From NCBI GenBank assembly GCA_037388825.1, contig JARRJV010000005.1:33001-88810 (forward strand): a stretch of DNA of 55,810 bases. Direction: 5' to 3'. Of the stretch, positions 1 to 10,061 are shown piece after piece; the first letter of the stretch is position 1, and every line of letters starts with the position of its first letter. Below the pieces are notes generated by a model, which saw nothing but the letters and a program-made list of their open reading frames with translations, did not search any database and was not told the DNA's origin. The translations under genes and the position numbers were made by a program. This DNA is from Acidiferrobacteraceae bacterium. Lineage in GTDB: Bacteria; Pseudomonadota; Gammaproteobacteria; Acidiferrobacterales; JAJDNE01.

Positions 1-222
1 CACGATCTCATCCACGCCATTCTCCTTGAACACCGCCGCGAGTTCGTTGTAACGCGGCAGGTGCGTGGACGAACAGGTGGGCGTGAATGCACCCGGCAGT
101 GAAAACACCACCACGGTTCGTCCCTTGAAGATTTCGTCGCTTGCGAGGTCGACGAACTGTCCGTCCTTGCGTGCCTTGAATACAACACTGGGTACTCTCT
201 GGCCTTCGTGACTCTTGAGCAT
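1..222 (-). CDS. Peroxiredoxin, Prx5/AhpE-like redoxin (cut by window edge)
   Basis: Only the first 74 residues are inside the window; the C-terminus lies beyond base 1. The fragment reads as a thiol peroxidase of the Prx5 (hybrid Prx/glutaredoxin-type) group, which reduces hydrogen and alkyl peroxides in the cytoplasm. The signature PGAFTPTC is visible, with the peroxidatic cysteine at residue 50, followed by SSTHLPRY. The ATG at 222-220 fits the usual family start. It lies 34 bases downstream of the DUF2061 gene on the same strand, so the two probably share a transcript that diverges from oxyR. Proximity to oxyR and katG supports a role in peroxide defence. Whether a C-terminal glutaredoxin domain is present cannot be seen. 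Confidence 0.9.
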   Translation of the reverse strand, partial: MLKSHEGQRVPSVVFKARKDGQFVDLASDEIFKGRTVVVFSLPGAFTPTCSSTHLPRYNELAAVFKENGVDEIV

Positions 223-256
223 GTCTGCTTTCCTCATCGCTGAATTGAATGGGTAT

Positions 257-472
257 CTACACCGCCTCGGCAAAGCCGCCGTCGGGCTCGCTCCGCGCCT
301 GGCGCTGCTGCCATCGGTCCCAGACCTTTTCGTGGAAGTGGTACGCGACTGTATTGACCGCCGGTTCCACCAAAGCAATGGCGCCGCCGACGAGCACGCT
401 GCCGCTGAGCGCGTAGCCCACCGTAAAAGCCACCGCGAAATGCACTACCGCGAAACTCATGGTCTTGGTCAT
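257..472 (-). CDS. DUF2061 family small membrane protein
   Basis: A 71-residue protein matching the DUF2061 family: two hydrophobic segments (about residues 4-22 and 26-38) followed by the conserved block [18 protein letters not shown]. The family has no established function; these proteins are small predicted inner-membrane proteins. The ATG at 472 is preceded by a good purine-rich ribosome site (GAGGAAG). It is the first gene after the oxyR divergent region and precedes the peroxiredoxin, so membership of the peroxide-response transcript is an inference from position. Confidence 0.85.
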   Translation of the reverse strand: MTKTMSFAVVHFAVAFTVGYALSGSVLVGGAIALVEPAVNTVAYHFHEKVWDRWQQRQARSEPDGGFAEAV

Positions 473-546
473 GGCGTCTTCCTCCTCGGTCCCGGTCTGG
501 AACTGTCTACGGGGAATATTATTGGGACGGCAGACTAATTGTTAAA

Positions 547-583
547 ATCGTTTGTTTCGAATATCTTGATAGGCAATGTCTAT
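547..583. promoter_or_regulatory. Probable OxyR binding site in the DUF2061/oxyR divergent region
   Basis: The E. coli OxyR consensus is four ATAG/CTAT quarter-sites each separated by 7 bases. Here ATCG (547-550), N7, CGAA (558-561), N7, ATAG (569-572), N7, CTAT (580-583) keeps that spacing exactly, with the right half perfect and the left half degenerate. It lies 27 bases upstream of the oxyR ATG and 75 bases upstream of the divergent DUF2061-peroxiredoxin pair, suited to autoregulation and divergent activation. Confidence 0.65.
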
Positions 584-610
584 TAACATTTCCAAAGGGG
601 GAGGCAGCCG

Positions 611-1507
611 ATGAACCTGCGGGAACTGGAATATCTGGTGGCGGTGGACGAGGAGCGCCATTTTCACAAGGCCGCGCAGCGCTGTTTTGTCAGCCAGCCC
701 ACCCTCAGCGGCCAGTTGAAAAAACTGGAGGACGAGCTCGGTGCCTTGCTTGTGGAGCGGACCCGGCGGCAGGTGGTGATGACCGACGTCGGCGAGGCCG
801 TGGCTGATCAGGCCCGGCGCATCCTGTCGCAAGTGAAGGCGATCAAGGACATCGTGCAGACGTATCGCGACCCAATGGCCGGAGAGTTACACGTCGGGCT
901 GATCCCTACGCTGGCGCCCTATCTCCTCCCCTTGATCATGCCCGAGATTCGCCAACGCTACCCCCAGCTCAAGCTGTGGTTACATGAGTACCAGACCGCC
1001 GTGCTGCTGGATAAACTGCGGCGCGCGGAACTGGACCTGCTGATCCTGGCGCTTCCCGTAGAGACCGATGAATTCGCCGAGTTGGATCTGTTTCGCGAAC
1101 CGTTCCTGCTCGCCACGCCGAGCGCCACCGATCTCGCGCACCAGCCCATGATCACCCTTGGAGATCTGGGTGAACGCGAGATGTTGTTGCTGGAAGAAGG
1201 TCACTGCCTGCGCGGCCAGGCACTGGACGTGTGCTTCATGGCAGGGGCAACCGAAAACGTTGGCTTCCATGCATCCAGCCTGGAAACGCTACGGCAGATG
1301 GTGGCCGAGGGGCTCGGCATCACCCTGATCCCGGAACTGGCGGTACCGGCGAAACAAAGGAAGAGCGATCCGATTCGCTACCTGCCCTTCGTCGACCCGA
1401 AGCCGAGTCGACGCATCGGCATGCTGTATCGCAAGGGGAGCTATCGCGAGGAAGCGTTCCTGAGTCTCAAGGAGCTAGTGCAGGAATCGCTGACGTCGAA
1501 AGACTAG
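611..1507 (+). CDS. oxyR: Hydrogen peroxide-sensing LysR-type regulator OxyR
   Basis: A 298-residue LysR-family activator: N-terminal winged helix-turn-helix (about residues 1-60, with FHKAAQRCFVSQPTLS) and a C-terminal sensor domain. The redox pair is present at Cys199 and Cys208 (EEGHCLRGQALDVC), the same numbering as in E. coli OxyR. Peroxide forms a disulfide between these two and switches DNA binding. The ATG at 611 has a strong ribosome site (GGGGAGG). katG lies downstream on the same strand but 287 bases away with its own candidate OxyR site, so it is probably a separate transcription unit. The divergent peroxiredoxin gene and katG are its likely targets. Confidence 0.95.
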   Translation: MNLRELEYLVAVDEERHFHKAAQRCFVSQPTLSGQLKKLEDELGALLVERTRRQVVMTDVGEAVADQARRILSQVKAIKDIVQTYRDPMAGELHVGLIPTLAPYLLPLIMPEIRQRYPQLKLWLHEYQTAVLLDKLRRAELDLLILALPVETDEFAELDLFREPFLLATPSATDLAHQPMITLGDLGEREMLLLEEGHCLRGQALDVCFMAGATENVGFHASSLETLRQMVAEGLGITLIPELAVPAKQRKSDPIRYLPFVDPKPSRRIGMLYRKGSYREEAFLSLKELVQESLTSKD

Positions 1508-1667
1508 CTCACACGACACCGCCTCCAGAACCAAAGCCCACGAATAGCGAAAAGTCGGGCCAACACCCACCACGCTGCCCCGTTGCCGCCTCCCTTGGGT
1601 TTGACCAACATCAAGCTTTTTAGATTAATTCTAAAATAATATGCCCACCCTGATGCTTGACCGAATG

Positions 1668-1704
1668 ATAGGTGGTACCTATCAAATACTTCGTTACAAA
1701 CGAT
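1668..1704. promoter_or_regulatory. Probable OxyR binding site upstream of katG
   Basis: Four quarter-sites with 7-base spacing: ATAG (1668-1671), CTAT (1679-1682), TTCG (1690-1693), CGAT (1701-1704). The left half is a perfect ATAG-N7-CTAT; the right half is degenerate. The site is 90 bases upstream of the katG ATG. No confident -35/-10 pair was assigned. The rest of the oxyR-katG gap shows no gene. Confidence 0.65.
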
Positions 1705-1773
1705 TTTCTTGTAGATGGTCTTCTACCTAGAGTAGCGAAGCATTCCTGGTAATCGGCGGAATGCCTCGACTAG

Positions 1774-3954
<2,181 letters not shown>

Positions 3955-3966
3955 TTTCCGGCACCC

Positions 3967-4000
3967 TGCCCCGCGCCAACAAAAAGTGTGGCGCGGGGTA
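3967..4000 (+). terminator. Hairpin after katG
   Basis: A 9-bp GC-rich stem (CCCCGCGCC at 3969-3977 with GGCGCGGGG at 3990-3998) and a 12-base loop lie 15 bases after the katG stop, in the gap between katG and the converging acyltransferase operon. There is no T tract, so it may be a weak or bidirectional terminator or only a transcript-stabilising hairpin. Confidence 0.45.
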
Positions 4001-4070
4001 CGGGGACCCGGTCCAGTTGCAGATCCTTGTGGAGCGTCCCGCAAATGCTTGTCGCGGGCGAAAGGAAAAG

Positions 4071-4988
4071 CTAGCGATAGAAGTTCGGCTCGCCTTCCGG
4101 CCGGGTCTTGAATCGCTTGTGCACCCAGAAGTACTGCTCCGGCATCTCCAGCACCGCCTGCTCGATGACCTCATTCATGCGCCGCGCATCAGCGAGATCA
4201 TCGCCGGTGGGAAAATCTTCCAGCGCCGGTTCGAGGATGACCTCATAACCATGGCCCCATGGCAGCTGGCGCGTGAAGCAGGGGATGACCACCGCATCCA
4301 TGATCTTCGTCAGCCGGCCGAGGGTGGTCATGGTCGCCGCCGGCACACCGAAGAACGGGATGAAGGCGGCATTCTTGCGCCCGGCGTCCTGATCAGGAAT
4401 GTAGTGCAGCAAGGCACCCTGTTTCGCCACCTTCACCGCCGCCATGATGCCCTCGCGCATCTCGACCATGGTCCCCTTGAAGCGCTCGCAACCGACCTTT
4501 CCGGCCCGGTCGAAAACCGGGTTGCGCAGGGTTCGGTAGATATCGACTACCGGGACATCGATCGAAAGAAAGATGCCGCCGATTTCCACCGACACGAAGT
4601 GAGCCACCAGGAGGATCACATTGCGGTCTTCCTGCAGCGCCTTGTCCAGAGGGGCAGGGTCGCGAACATGGATCAGGCGACGCATACGCCTGGCGCCCGC
4701 AAACCAGGCCACCGTGGTTCCGAATACAGCGCGCCCGGCGGCGTGGAAGTGCCTGCGCAACAGCCGGCGCCGCTGCACCGGACCCCATTGCGGGAAGCAG
4801 GCATCGATGTTTGTTTTCGCCACGTGCCGGCGCCACGGAGCCAGGCGGTACATCAGCTCGCCGAGGATGGTACCGAACAGGGACAGCAGCGGCAGGGGCA
4901 GGAGGGCGATCGTTCGCAACAGCCCCAGGCCGACCCAGCTGGGCCAGTACCGCGGGTGCCACAACGGGACAGTCCTATTTCTTGCCAT
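4071..4988 (-). CDS. Lipid A late acyltransferase (LpxL/HtrB family), paralogue 3
   Basis: About 305 residues, an LpxL/LpxM-type lysophospholipid acyltransferase that transfers acyl chains to membrane lipid acceptors such as Kdo2-lipid A at the inner membrane. An N-terminal hydrophobic anchor (about residues 16-48) precedes the catalytic HX4E motif, His130 to Glu135 (HFVSVEIGG), and the block IPDQD. I chose the ATG at 4988 because it overlaps the end of the preceding gene by 14 bases, matches family length and starts near the conserved HPRYWPSW block; an upstream in-frame start would add 40 residues without family resemblance. Last of three overlapping paralogues, presumably translationally coupled. 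The acyl donor and acceptor position cannot be read from the sequence. Confidence 0.88.
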   Translation of the reverse strand: MARNRTVPLWHPRYWPSWVGLGLLRTIALLPLPLLSLFGTILGELMYRLAPWRRHVAKTNIDACFPQWGPVQRRRLLRRHFHAAGRAVFGTTVAWFAGARRMRRLIHVRDPAPLDKALQEDRNVILLVAHFVSVEIGGIFLSIDVPVVDIYRTLRNPVFDRAGKVGCERFKGTMVEMREGIMAAVKVAKQGALLHYIPDQDAGRKNAAFIPFFGVPAATMTTLGRLTKIMDAVVIPCFTRQLPWGHGYEVILEPALEDFPTGDDLADARRMNEVIEQAVLEMPEQYFWVHKRFKTRPEGEPNFYR

Positions 4989-5922
4989 AGGGAGATGGTG
5001 CGCCGTCGGGCCGTGTCTTGAAACGACGATAGGACCAAAGATACTGCTCCGGGGTTTCGCGGATGGCCCGTTCCATGACCTCGTTGATCCGGCTGGCGTC
5101 CGCCACATCGTCGCCGGTTGGGAAATTTTCCAGAGGCGGCAACATCTCGATCTCGTAGCCCTGACCGCCGGGCCTGATGCGACTGAACAGGGGGATCACT
5201 GCCGCACCGGTCAGCTTTGCCAGTCGGGCGAAGGCCGTGTACGTGGCGGCGGGCTGGCCAAAGAATGGCGCGAATACGAAATCCGTGTCGCTCCGATCCG
5301 GATCCTGGTCGGGAAGGTAGTACAGGGTGTAACCATCGCGCACCGCGCGAATGATGGGCTTGAAGCTCTCATATCGCTCCACCACCAACCCCCCGTGTCG
5401 CGACATGGCGTGACGCAGGGCCTGGTGCAGCATGGGATTGCGCGGCTTGCGGTAGACACCAATCATCGGCCAGCGTGTGGATACATAGATTCCGGCGGCC
5501 TCCAGGAACAGGAAGTGCGGAGTCATGAACAGAACCCCCTTTCCATCCGCAAGTGCCTTGTCCACGTGCTCGCTTCCGCGGATCCGGACCCTGCGCTCGT
5601 ACTGTTTTCGCGAACCAAACCAGGAAAAACCGAGAGCAACGAAGGCGCGCCCGGCAAACCGATAGTAGCGCCGGCGAAGACTCTCGCGTGCGCGCTCGTC
5701 GAGCTCGGGAAAACACATCGCCAGATTGGTACGAATGGTGGTGGTGCGATGAATGCGTGAGACGATATCACCGAGGATGGCGCCCAGCACCCACACCATT
5801 CGCTGCGGCAGGACGGCAAAAAGATGGAGCAGGCCATACAGCATCCAGCCCGACCAGTAACGCGGCTGCCAATACTCCCGCAGCCGCGGCCTTGCCGACC
5901 GGTAGCGATCCTTATCGAGCAT
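4975..5922 (-). CDS. Lipid A late acyltransferase (LpxL/HtrB family), paralogue 2
   Basis: A 315-residue LpxL/LpxM-family acyltransferase. It has an N-terminal hydrophobic anchor (about residues 26-52), the block TNLAMCFPELDE, catalytic His136 and Glu141 in PHFLFLEAAG, and the conserved YYLPDQDPD segment. The ATG at 5922 overlaps the 3' end of the upstream paralogue by 11 bases, and its own 3' end overlaps the downstream paralogue by 14 bases. All three share the end block ETPEQYLWSYRRFKTRPDG in recognisable form, so they arose by duplication but are well diverged. Likely acts on lipid A at the inner membrane. Confidence 0.88.
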   Translation of the reverse strand: MLDKDRYRSARPRLREYWQPRYWSGWMLYGLLHLFAVLPQRMVWVLGAILGDIVSRIHRTTTIRTNLAMCFPELDERARESLRRRYYRFAGRAFVALGFSWFGSRKQYERRVRIRGSEHVDKALADGKGVLFMTPHFLFLEAAGIYVSTRWPMIGVYRKPRNPMLHQALRHAMSRHGGLVVERYESFKPIIRAVRDGYTLYYLPDQDPDRSDTDFVFAPFFGQPAATYTAFARLAKLTGAAVIPLFSRIRPGGQGYEIEMLPPLENFPTGDDVADASRINEVMERAIRETPEQYLWSYRRFKTRPDGAPSPYGKK

Positions 5923-6886
5923 AGGGAGAGGCCTGGCCGTCGGGGCGAGTCCGGAAATACTTGAAGGTCCACATGTACTGCTCGGGTGCGCGTCGAATCA
6001 TCTCACCCAGTACCGCGTTCATGCGCGCGGCATCCCTTTCTTCATCGCTACCGGGGAAATCTGACAGGGCGGGTCCAATGATAATTCGGTATCCCTCGCG
6101 GCTCGAGACACGCACAACGGAGGTGGGGAGCACCGCGGCATTGGTGATGCGGGCCAGACGACTGAGCGCCGTTATTGTGGCGGAAACCGTGCCCAGGAAT
6201 GGAACGAATACGGATTTTTCGGGGCCGAAGTCCTCGTCCGGAAGATAGTAAAATCCGTATCCCGATTTCAGGGCGCGCACAACCGGACGCAGCCCCTGTT
6301 CGCGAAGAAACAGGTGGCCGGAAAACCGTTTCCGGCCACGGGTGGCGACCCAGTTCACCAGAGGATTCTTCATCGGTTTGATCAAGCCCACCTGGATAAA
6401 CTGGCGCGAGATCAGCGGGCCACCTACTTCCAGTCCGGAGAAGTGGCCGGTCAGCAAGATCACCGGTCGACCCTGCGCGAGCGCGGCCCGGTAATGCTCC
6501 TTGCCCTCCATCCTAATATAACGGTCGAGAAACGAAGGCCGGGCCCACCAGATCAGCCCAAGATCCAGCAGACATTGCCCATGGACAAGGAAATGCTTAC
6601 GCGCCAGGTGCTCGCGCGCACCGGCGTCCATCTCGGGAAAACACAGCTCGATGTTGGTGCGAGCGATCTCACGCCGTTTGCGGCTTGTCCGGTAGAAAAG
6701 GTACCCAAAGCCGGCCCCCACCAGTCCCCACAGTTCCCGGGGCACGATGCGCCCCAACATCAGCAGCGAAAGTAATAGCCACACCGGCCAGAACCGAGGC
6801 GCGAGAAAACGCCACTGAAACCGGGGGTCGTAACCATCCAGGTCTTTGGCAACGGGATCCGGCGAATTCTGTGCTTGATTCTCCAT
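5912..6886 (-). CDS. Lipid A late acyltransferase (LpxL/HtrB family), paralogue 1
   Basis: First gene of the three-paralogue acyltransferase operon, about 324 residues from the ATG at 6886. Hydrophobic anchor at about residues 35-66, block ARTNIELCFPEMD, catalytic His148 and Glu153 (GHFSGLEVGG), and YYLPDEDFGPE, a variant of the family's LPDQD. The reading frame stays open for 45 more codons upstream to a TTG at 7021, but that stretch is AT-rich, unlike the rest of the gene, and resembles a leader rather than coding sequence, so I start at 6886. Overlap with paralogue 2 suggests coupled translation. Confidence 0.85.
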   Translation of the reverse strand: MENQAQNSPDPVAKDLDGYDPRFQWRFLAPRFWPVWLLLSLLMLGRIVPRELWGLVGAGFGYLFYRTSRKRREIARTNIELCFPEMDAGAREHLARKHFLVHGQCLLDLGLIWWARPSFLDRYIRMEGKEHYRAALAQGRPVILLTGHFSGLEVGGPLISRQFIQVGLIKPMKNPLVNWVATRGRKRFSGHLFLREQGLRPVVRALKSGYGFYYLPDEDFGPEKSVFVPFLGTVSATITALSRLARITNAAVLPTSVVRVSSREGYRIIIGPALSDFPGSDEERDAARMNAVLGEMIRRAPEQYMWTFKYFRTRPDGQASPYAR

Positions 6887-7238
6887 ATACTGCCGTCTTA
6901 TACCCATTCGATAACTAGTATTTCCCACTACGATTTGTTTCTTGGGATCAATAGGTTCCAAATACCCATTTTCACCAAAGTAGGTGCCTACGATGCCTAT
7001 ATTTCGCAGATTGTTATCCAAAGTGGGAAAAACTTTCTCATTTTTCCCTCATTTTGCCGCCGCCCGGAGCAGCCGTCCGGGCCCCCAACACGAGCGGCCT
7101 GGCTGATGCCGGCCACGCAATATCCACTAACACCCGGCGTCTATTGGTCATTCGCACGCGGCCGTTAAAGTGTATTCACCGGTTGGTGCTGGTACACTTT
7201 CGGCCTCGCGTTAACCCTAGCACGGAGTACTCACGCCC
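6887..7238. other. 352-base gap between acyltransferase operon and metK; AT-rich left half with alternative stems
   Basis: No gene was recognised here. The left part (6887-7050) is markedly AT-rich for this genome and would be the leader of the minus-strand acyltransferase operon. GGGAAAAA (7025-7032) pairs perfectly with TTTTTCCC (7041-7048). The overlapping AGTGGGAAA (7022-7030) pairs perfectly with TTTCCCACT (6921-6929), so the two stems exclude each other. There is also a direct repeat TACCCATT (6901-6908, 6963-6970) and a near-palindrome at 6980-6991. The right part is the metK upstream region. Confidence 0.5.
7144..7209 (+). promoter_or_regulatory. metK upstream region: possible promoter and long dyad
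   Basis: A possible promoter pairs TTGGTC (7144-7149) with TAAAGT (7166-7171) at 16-base spacing. Overlapping it is a long dyad: GGCCG (7160-7164) with CGGCC (7201-7205), AAAGTGTA (7167-7174) with TACACTTT (7193-7200), and an inner CACC/GGTG (7177-7188). The structure ends about 30 bases before the metK ATG. It could be an operator or an RNA leader. I do not recognise a known SAM riboswitch class or a MetJ-type box. Confidence 0.4.
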
Positions 7239-8420
7239 ATGGTGGATAGCTACCTCTTCTCTTCCGAATCGGTCTCCGAGGGCCATCCGGACAAGGTGGC
7301 AGATCAGATTTCCGATGGCGTTCTCGACGCCATCCTGGACCAGGACCCGGCAGCGCGCGTCGCCTGTGAGACCCTGGTCAATACCGGTCTCGTCGTGATT
7401 TCGGGAGAGATTACCACCAAAGCGTGGGTGGATTTCACCGACGTGGCGCGCAGCACGATCAAGCGCATCGGCTACGAACCCGGCATGGGTTTCGACTGGC
7501 AGTCCTGCGCGGTCCTGGTTTCCCTGGACAAGCAATCCATCGATATTGCCCAAGGCGTGGACGAAGGCACCGGTGTCGACCTGGACCAGGGCGCCGGAGA
7601 CCAGGGGCTCATGTTCGGCTATGCCAGCAACGAAACCCCGGAACTCATGCCCATGCCCATCCACCTGGCGCACCGCCTCACGAAGCGCCAGGCCGAGGTA
7701 CGAAAAAGCGGAACGCTCGCGTGGTTGCGCCCCGACGCCAAGTCCCAGGTGACCGTGCGTTACGAGGACGGCAAGCCCGCCGGCATCGACACCGTTGTGC
7801 TCTCCACCCAGCACGCGGAAGAGATTTCCCACAAGGACCTGCAGGAAGCGGTGATGGAAGAAGTCATCAAGCCTGTGCTGCCGGCGGAGTGGCTGGATGC
7901 CGATACAAAATACTTTATTAATCCCACGGGGCGTTTCGTGATCGGCGGTCCCGTGGGCGATTGCGGCCTCACCGGGCGAAAGATCATCGTTGACACCTAC
8001 GGTGGCATGGCCCGCCACGGCGGCGGCGCCTTCTCCGGCAAGGATCCAAGCAAGGTCGACCGATCGGCCGCCTACGCCGGCCGTTGGGTGGCGAAGAACG
8101 TGGTGGCCGCCGGTCTGGCCGACCGTTGCGAGGTGCAGGTGGCCTATGCCATCGGTATCGCCAAGCCGGTGTCCATCCATGTTGATACCTTCGGCACCGG
8201 CCGCATCGGCGACCGCGAAATCGCCAAACTGATCCAGGAACATTTTGACCTGCGGCCCAAGGCCATCATCCAGAACCTGCATCTGCTGCGGCCGATCTAT
8301 GCCGCCACCGCCGCCTACGGTCATTTCGGCCGTGAGGACGAAGGCTTCACCTGGGAGAAGACCGACAAGGCCGACGCACTTCGCGAGGCCGTCGGCGCCA
8401 GGGCCGCGAAGAGCGCGTGA
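7239..8420 (+). CDS. metK: S-adenosylmethionine synthetase MetK
   Basis: A 393-residue methionine adenosyltransferase that makes S-adenosylmethionine from methionine and ATP in the cytoplasm. The N-terminal [18 protein letters not shown], the loop motif [12 protein letters not shown] and the P-loop-like [19 protein letters not shown] are all present, and length matches the family. It starts an activated-methyl-cycle cluster with ahcY and metF. An S-adenosylhomocysteine riboswitch lies in the 139-base gap before ahcY, so metK expression can be set separately from ahcY. Confidence 0.97.
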   Translation: MVDSYLFSSESVSEGHPDKVADQISDGVLDAILDQDPAARVACETLVNTGLVVISGEITTKAWVDFTDVARSTIKRIGYEPGMGFDWQSCAVLVSLDKQSIDIAQGVDEGTGVDLDQGAGDQGLMFGYASNETPELMPMPIHLAHRLTKRQAEVRKSGTLAWLRPDAKSQVTVRYEDGKPAGIDTVVLSTQHAEEISHKDLQEAVMEEVIKPVLPAEWLDADTKYFINPTGRFVIGGPVGDCGLTGRKIIVDTYGGMARHGGGAFSGKDPSKVDRSAAYAGRWVAKNVVAAGLADRCEVQVAYAIGIAKPVSIHVDTFGTGRIGDREIAKLIQEHFDLRPKAIIQNLHLLRPIYAATAAYGHFGREDEGFTWEKTDKADALREAVGARAAKSA

Positions 8421-8470
8421 CCGCCTAGCGACAATTACACACTGAAATCGGCCCGCCCGGGCCACCGGCT

Positions 8471-8540
8471 TTGAGGAGCGTTGCGACAGGATTGCCTGCC
8501 AGGCTCGAAGCACGGGACCTCGATTCAACGGCGCTCGTTC
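8471..8540 (+). promoter_or_regulatory. S-adenosylhomocysteine (SAH) riboswitch upstream of ahcY
   Basis: The metK-ahcY gap contains the conserved landmarks of the SAH riboswitch (ahcY motif) in order: GAGGAGCGTTGCGAC (8473-8487), CCAGGCTCG (8499-8507) and CAACGGCGCTCG (8526-8537). The outer P1 helix is GAGCG region (8476-8480) with CGCTC (8532-8536). It ends about 20 bases before the ahcY ATG, so it probably acts by exposing the ribosome site or by antitermination. Known members activate SAH-recycling genes when SAH accumulates. Confidence 0.9.
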
Positions 8541-8559
8541 ACAGACTGGAGAACTGTCC

Positions 8560-9981
8560 ATGAACGCTGTCATCGATTCCAATTTCACCGACTACAAGGT
8601 TGCCGACATCGGCCTTGCCGACTGGGGTCGCAAGGAAATCAGCATCGCCGAGAGCGAGATGCCCGGTCTTATGGCGCTGCGCGAGGAATACAAGGGCAAG
8701 ACCCCGCTCCAGGGCGCACGCATTTCCGGCAGCCTGCACATGACCATCCAGACCGCGGTGCTCATCGAAACCCTGGCCGAACTGGGGGCGGAGATCCGCT
8801 GGGCCTCGTGCAACATCTTCTCCACCCAGGACCATGCCGCCGCCGCCATCGCCGCACGCGGCATCCCGGTGTTCGCGTGGAAGGGTGAGAGCCTGGAGGA
8901 ATACTGGTGGTGCACCGAGAAGGCCCTGACCTGGCCCGACGGCGAGGGCCCGAACATGATCCTCGACGACGGTGGCGACGCTACCATGCTGGTGCACAAG
9001 GGCGTGGAATTCGAGGCCGCCGGCAGCGTGCCCGAGGCCAAGGCCGATGCCAATGAGGAGTGGAAGGTCTTCCTCAACCTGCTGCGCAACAGCGTCCAGA
9101 ATGCGTCCGGCAAATGGACCACTCTTGCCAAGGGCATCCGCGGGGTCACCGAGGAAACCACCACCGGCGTGCACCGCCTGTACCAGATGCAGGAACGCGG
9201 CGAACTGCTGTTCCCGGCCATGAACGTCAACGACTCCGTCACCAAGTCCAAGTTCGACAACTTGTACGGCTGCCGCGAGTCGCTCATCGACGGCATCAAG
9301 CGCGCCACCGATGTCATGGTCGCCGGCAAGATCTGCATCGTGCTCGGCTACGGCGATGTTGGCAAGGGCTGCGCCCAGGCCGTCCGCGGCATGGGCGCCA
9401 CCGTGTGGGTCACCGAGATCGATCCCATCTGCGCACTGCAAGCGGCGATGGAAGGCTACCGCGTCGTCGACATGAACGAGGCCTGCAAGCAGGGTGATAT
9501 ATTCGTCACCACCACCGGCAACGTCAGCGTCATCAACCACGACCACATGGCGGCGATGAAGAACGAGGCCATCGTCTGCAACATTGGCCATTTCGATTCG
9601 GAGATCGACATCGCCTCCCTGGAAAAATACCAATGGGAGGAGATCAAGCCACAGGTAGATCACGTCATCTTTCCCGACGGAAAGAAGATTATCGTGCTGG
9701 CCAAGGGCCGCCTGGTGAATCTGGGTTGCGCTACCGGCCACCCGAGCTTCGTCATGTCGGCCTCCTTCACCAATCAGGTGATGGCACAGATCGAGCTGTT
9801 CACCCGCGGCGGTGAATACGAGAAGAAGGTGTTCGTGTTGCCCAAGATCCTGGACGAAAAAGTGGCGCGCCTGCACCTGAAAAAGATCGGCGCCTATCTG
9901 ACCCGCATGAGTGCGGAGCAGGCAGACTATATCGGTGTGAGCCAGGACGGCCCGTACAAGCCCGATCACTACCGTTACTAA
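8560..9981 (+). CDS. ahcY: Adenosylhomocysteinase AhcY (SAH hydrolase)
   Basis: A 473-residue NAD-dependent enzyme that reversibly hydrolyses S-adenosylhomocysteine to homocysteine and adenosine, removing the product inhibitor of methyltransferases. The family blocks [34 protein letters not shown], the NAD-binding [18 protein letters not shown] and the C-terminal [11 protein letters not shown] are all visible. The ATG at 8560 follows CTGGAGAACTGTCC. An SAH riboswitch lies directly upstream, so expression should rise with substrate. metF follows 80 bases downstream. Confidence 0.98.
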   Translation: MNAVIDSNFTDYKVADIGLADWGRKEISIAESEMPGLMALREEYKGKTPLQGARISGSLHMTIQTAVLIETLAELGAEIRWASCNIFSTQDHAAAAIAARGIPVFAWKGESLEEYWWCTEKALTWPDGEGPNMILDDGGDATMLVHKGVEFEAAGSVPEAKADANEEWKVFLNLLRNSVQNASGKWTTLAKGIRGVTEETTTGVHRLYQMQERGELLFPAMNVNDSVTKSKFDNLYGCRESLIDGIKRATDVMVAGKICIVLGYGDVGKGCAQAVRGMGATVWVTEIDPICALQAAMEGYRVVDMNEACKQGDIFVTTTGNVSVINHDHMAAMKNEAIVCNIGHFDSEIDIASLEKYQWEEIKPQVDHVIFPDGKKIIVLAKGRLVNLGCATGHPSFVMSASFTNQVMAQIELFTRGGEYEKKVFVLPKILDEKVARLHLKKIGAYLTRMSAEQADYIGVSQDGPYKPDHYRY

Positions 9982-10061
9982 GGTCGTACCGTACCGGGAG
10001 GGCCGTGGGCGACCGATCCACGGTCTTCGCTCCCCCCTAACGTACTTTGCGGTGTGGTGCC

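Noticed and set aside
6887-7021. 45-codon N-terminal extension of the first acyltransferase
   Set aside because: In frame but AT-rich, starts with TTG, and unlike the rest of the protein. Better explained as leader sequence.
7176-8588. Open frame of 470 codons antisense to metK
   Set aside because: Same cause: GC-rich coding bias on the metK strand. No recognisable domain.
8539-9969. Open frame of 476 codons antisense to ahcY
   Set aside because: Shadow of ahcY; the ahcY strand has full family support and the riboswitch.
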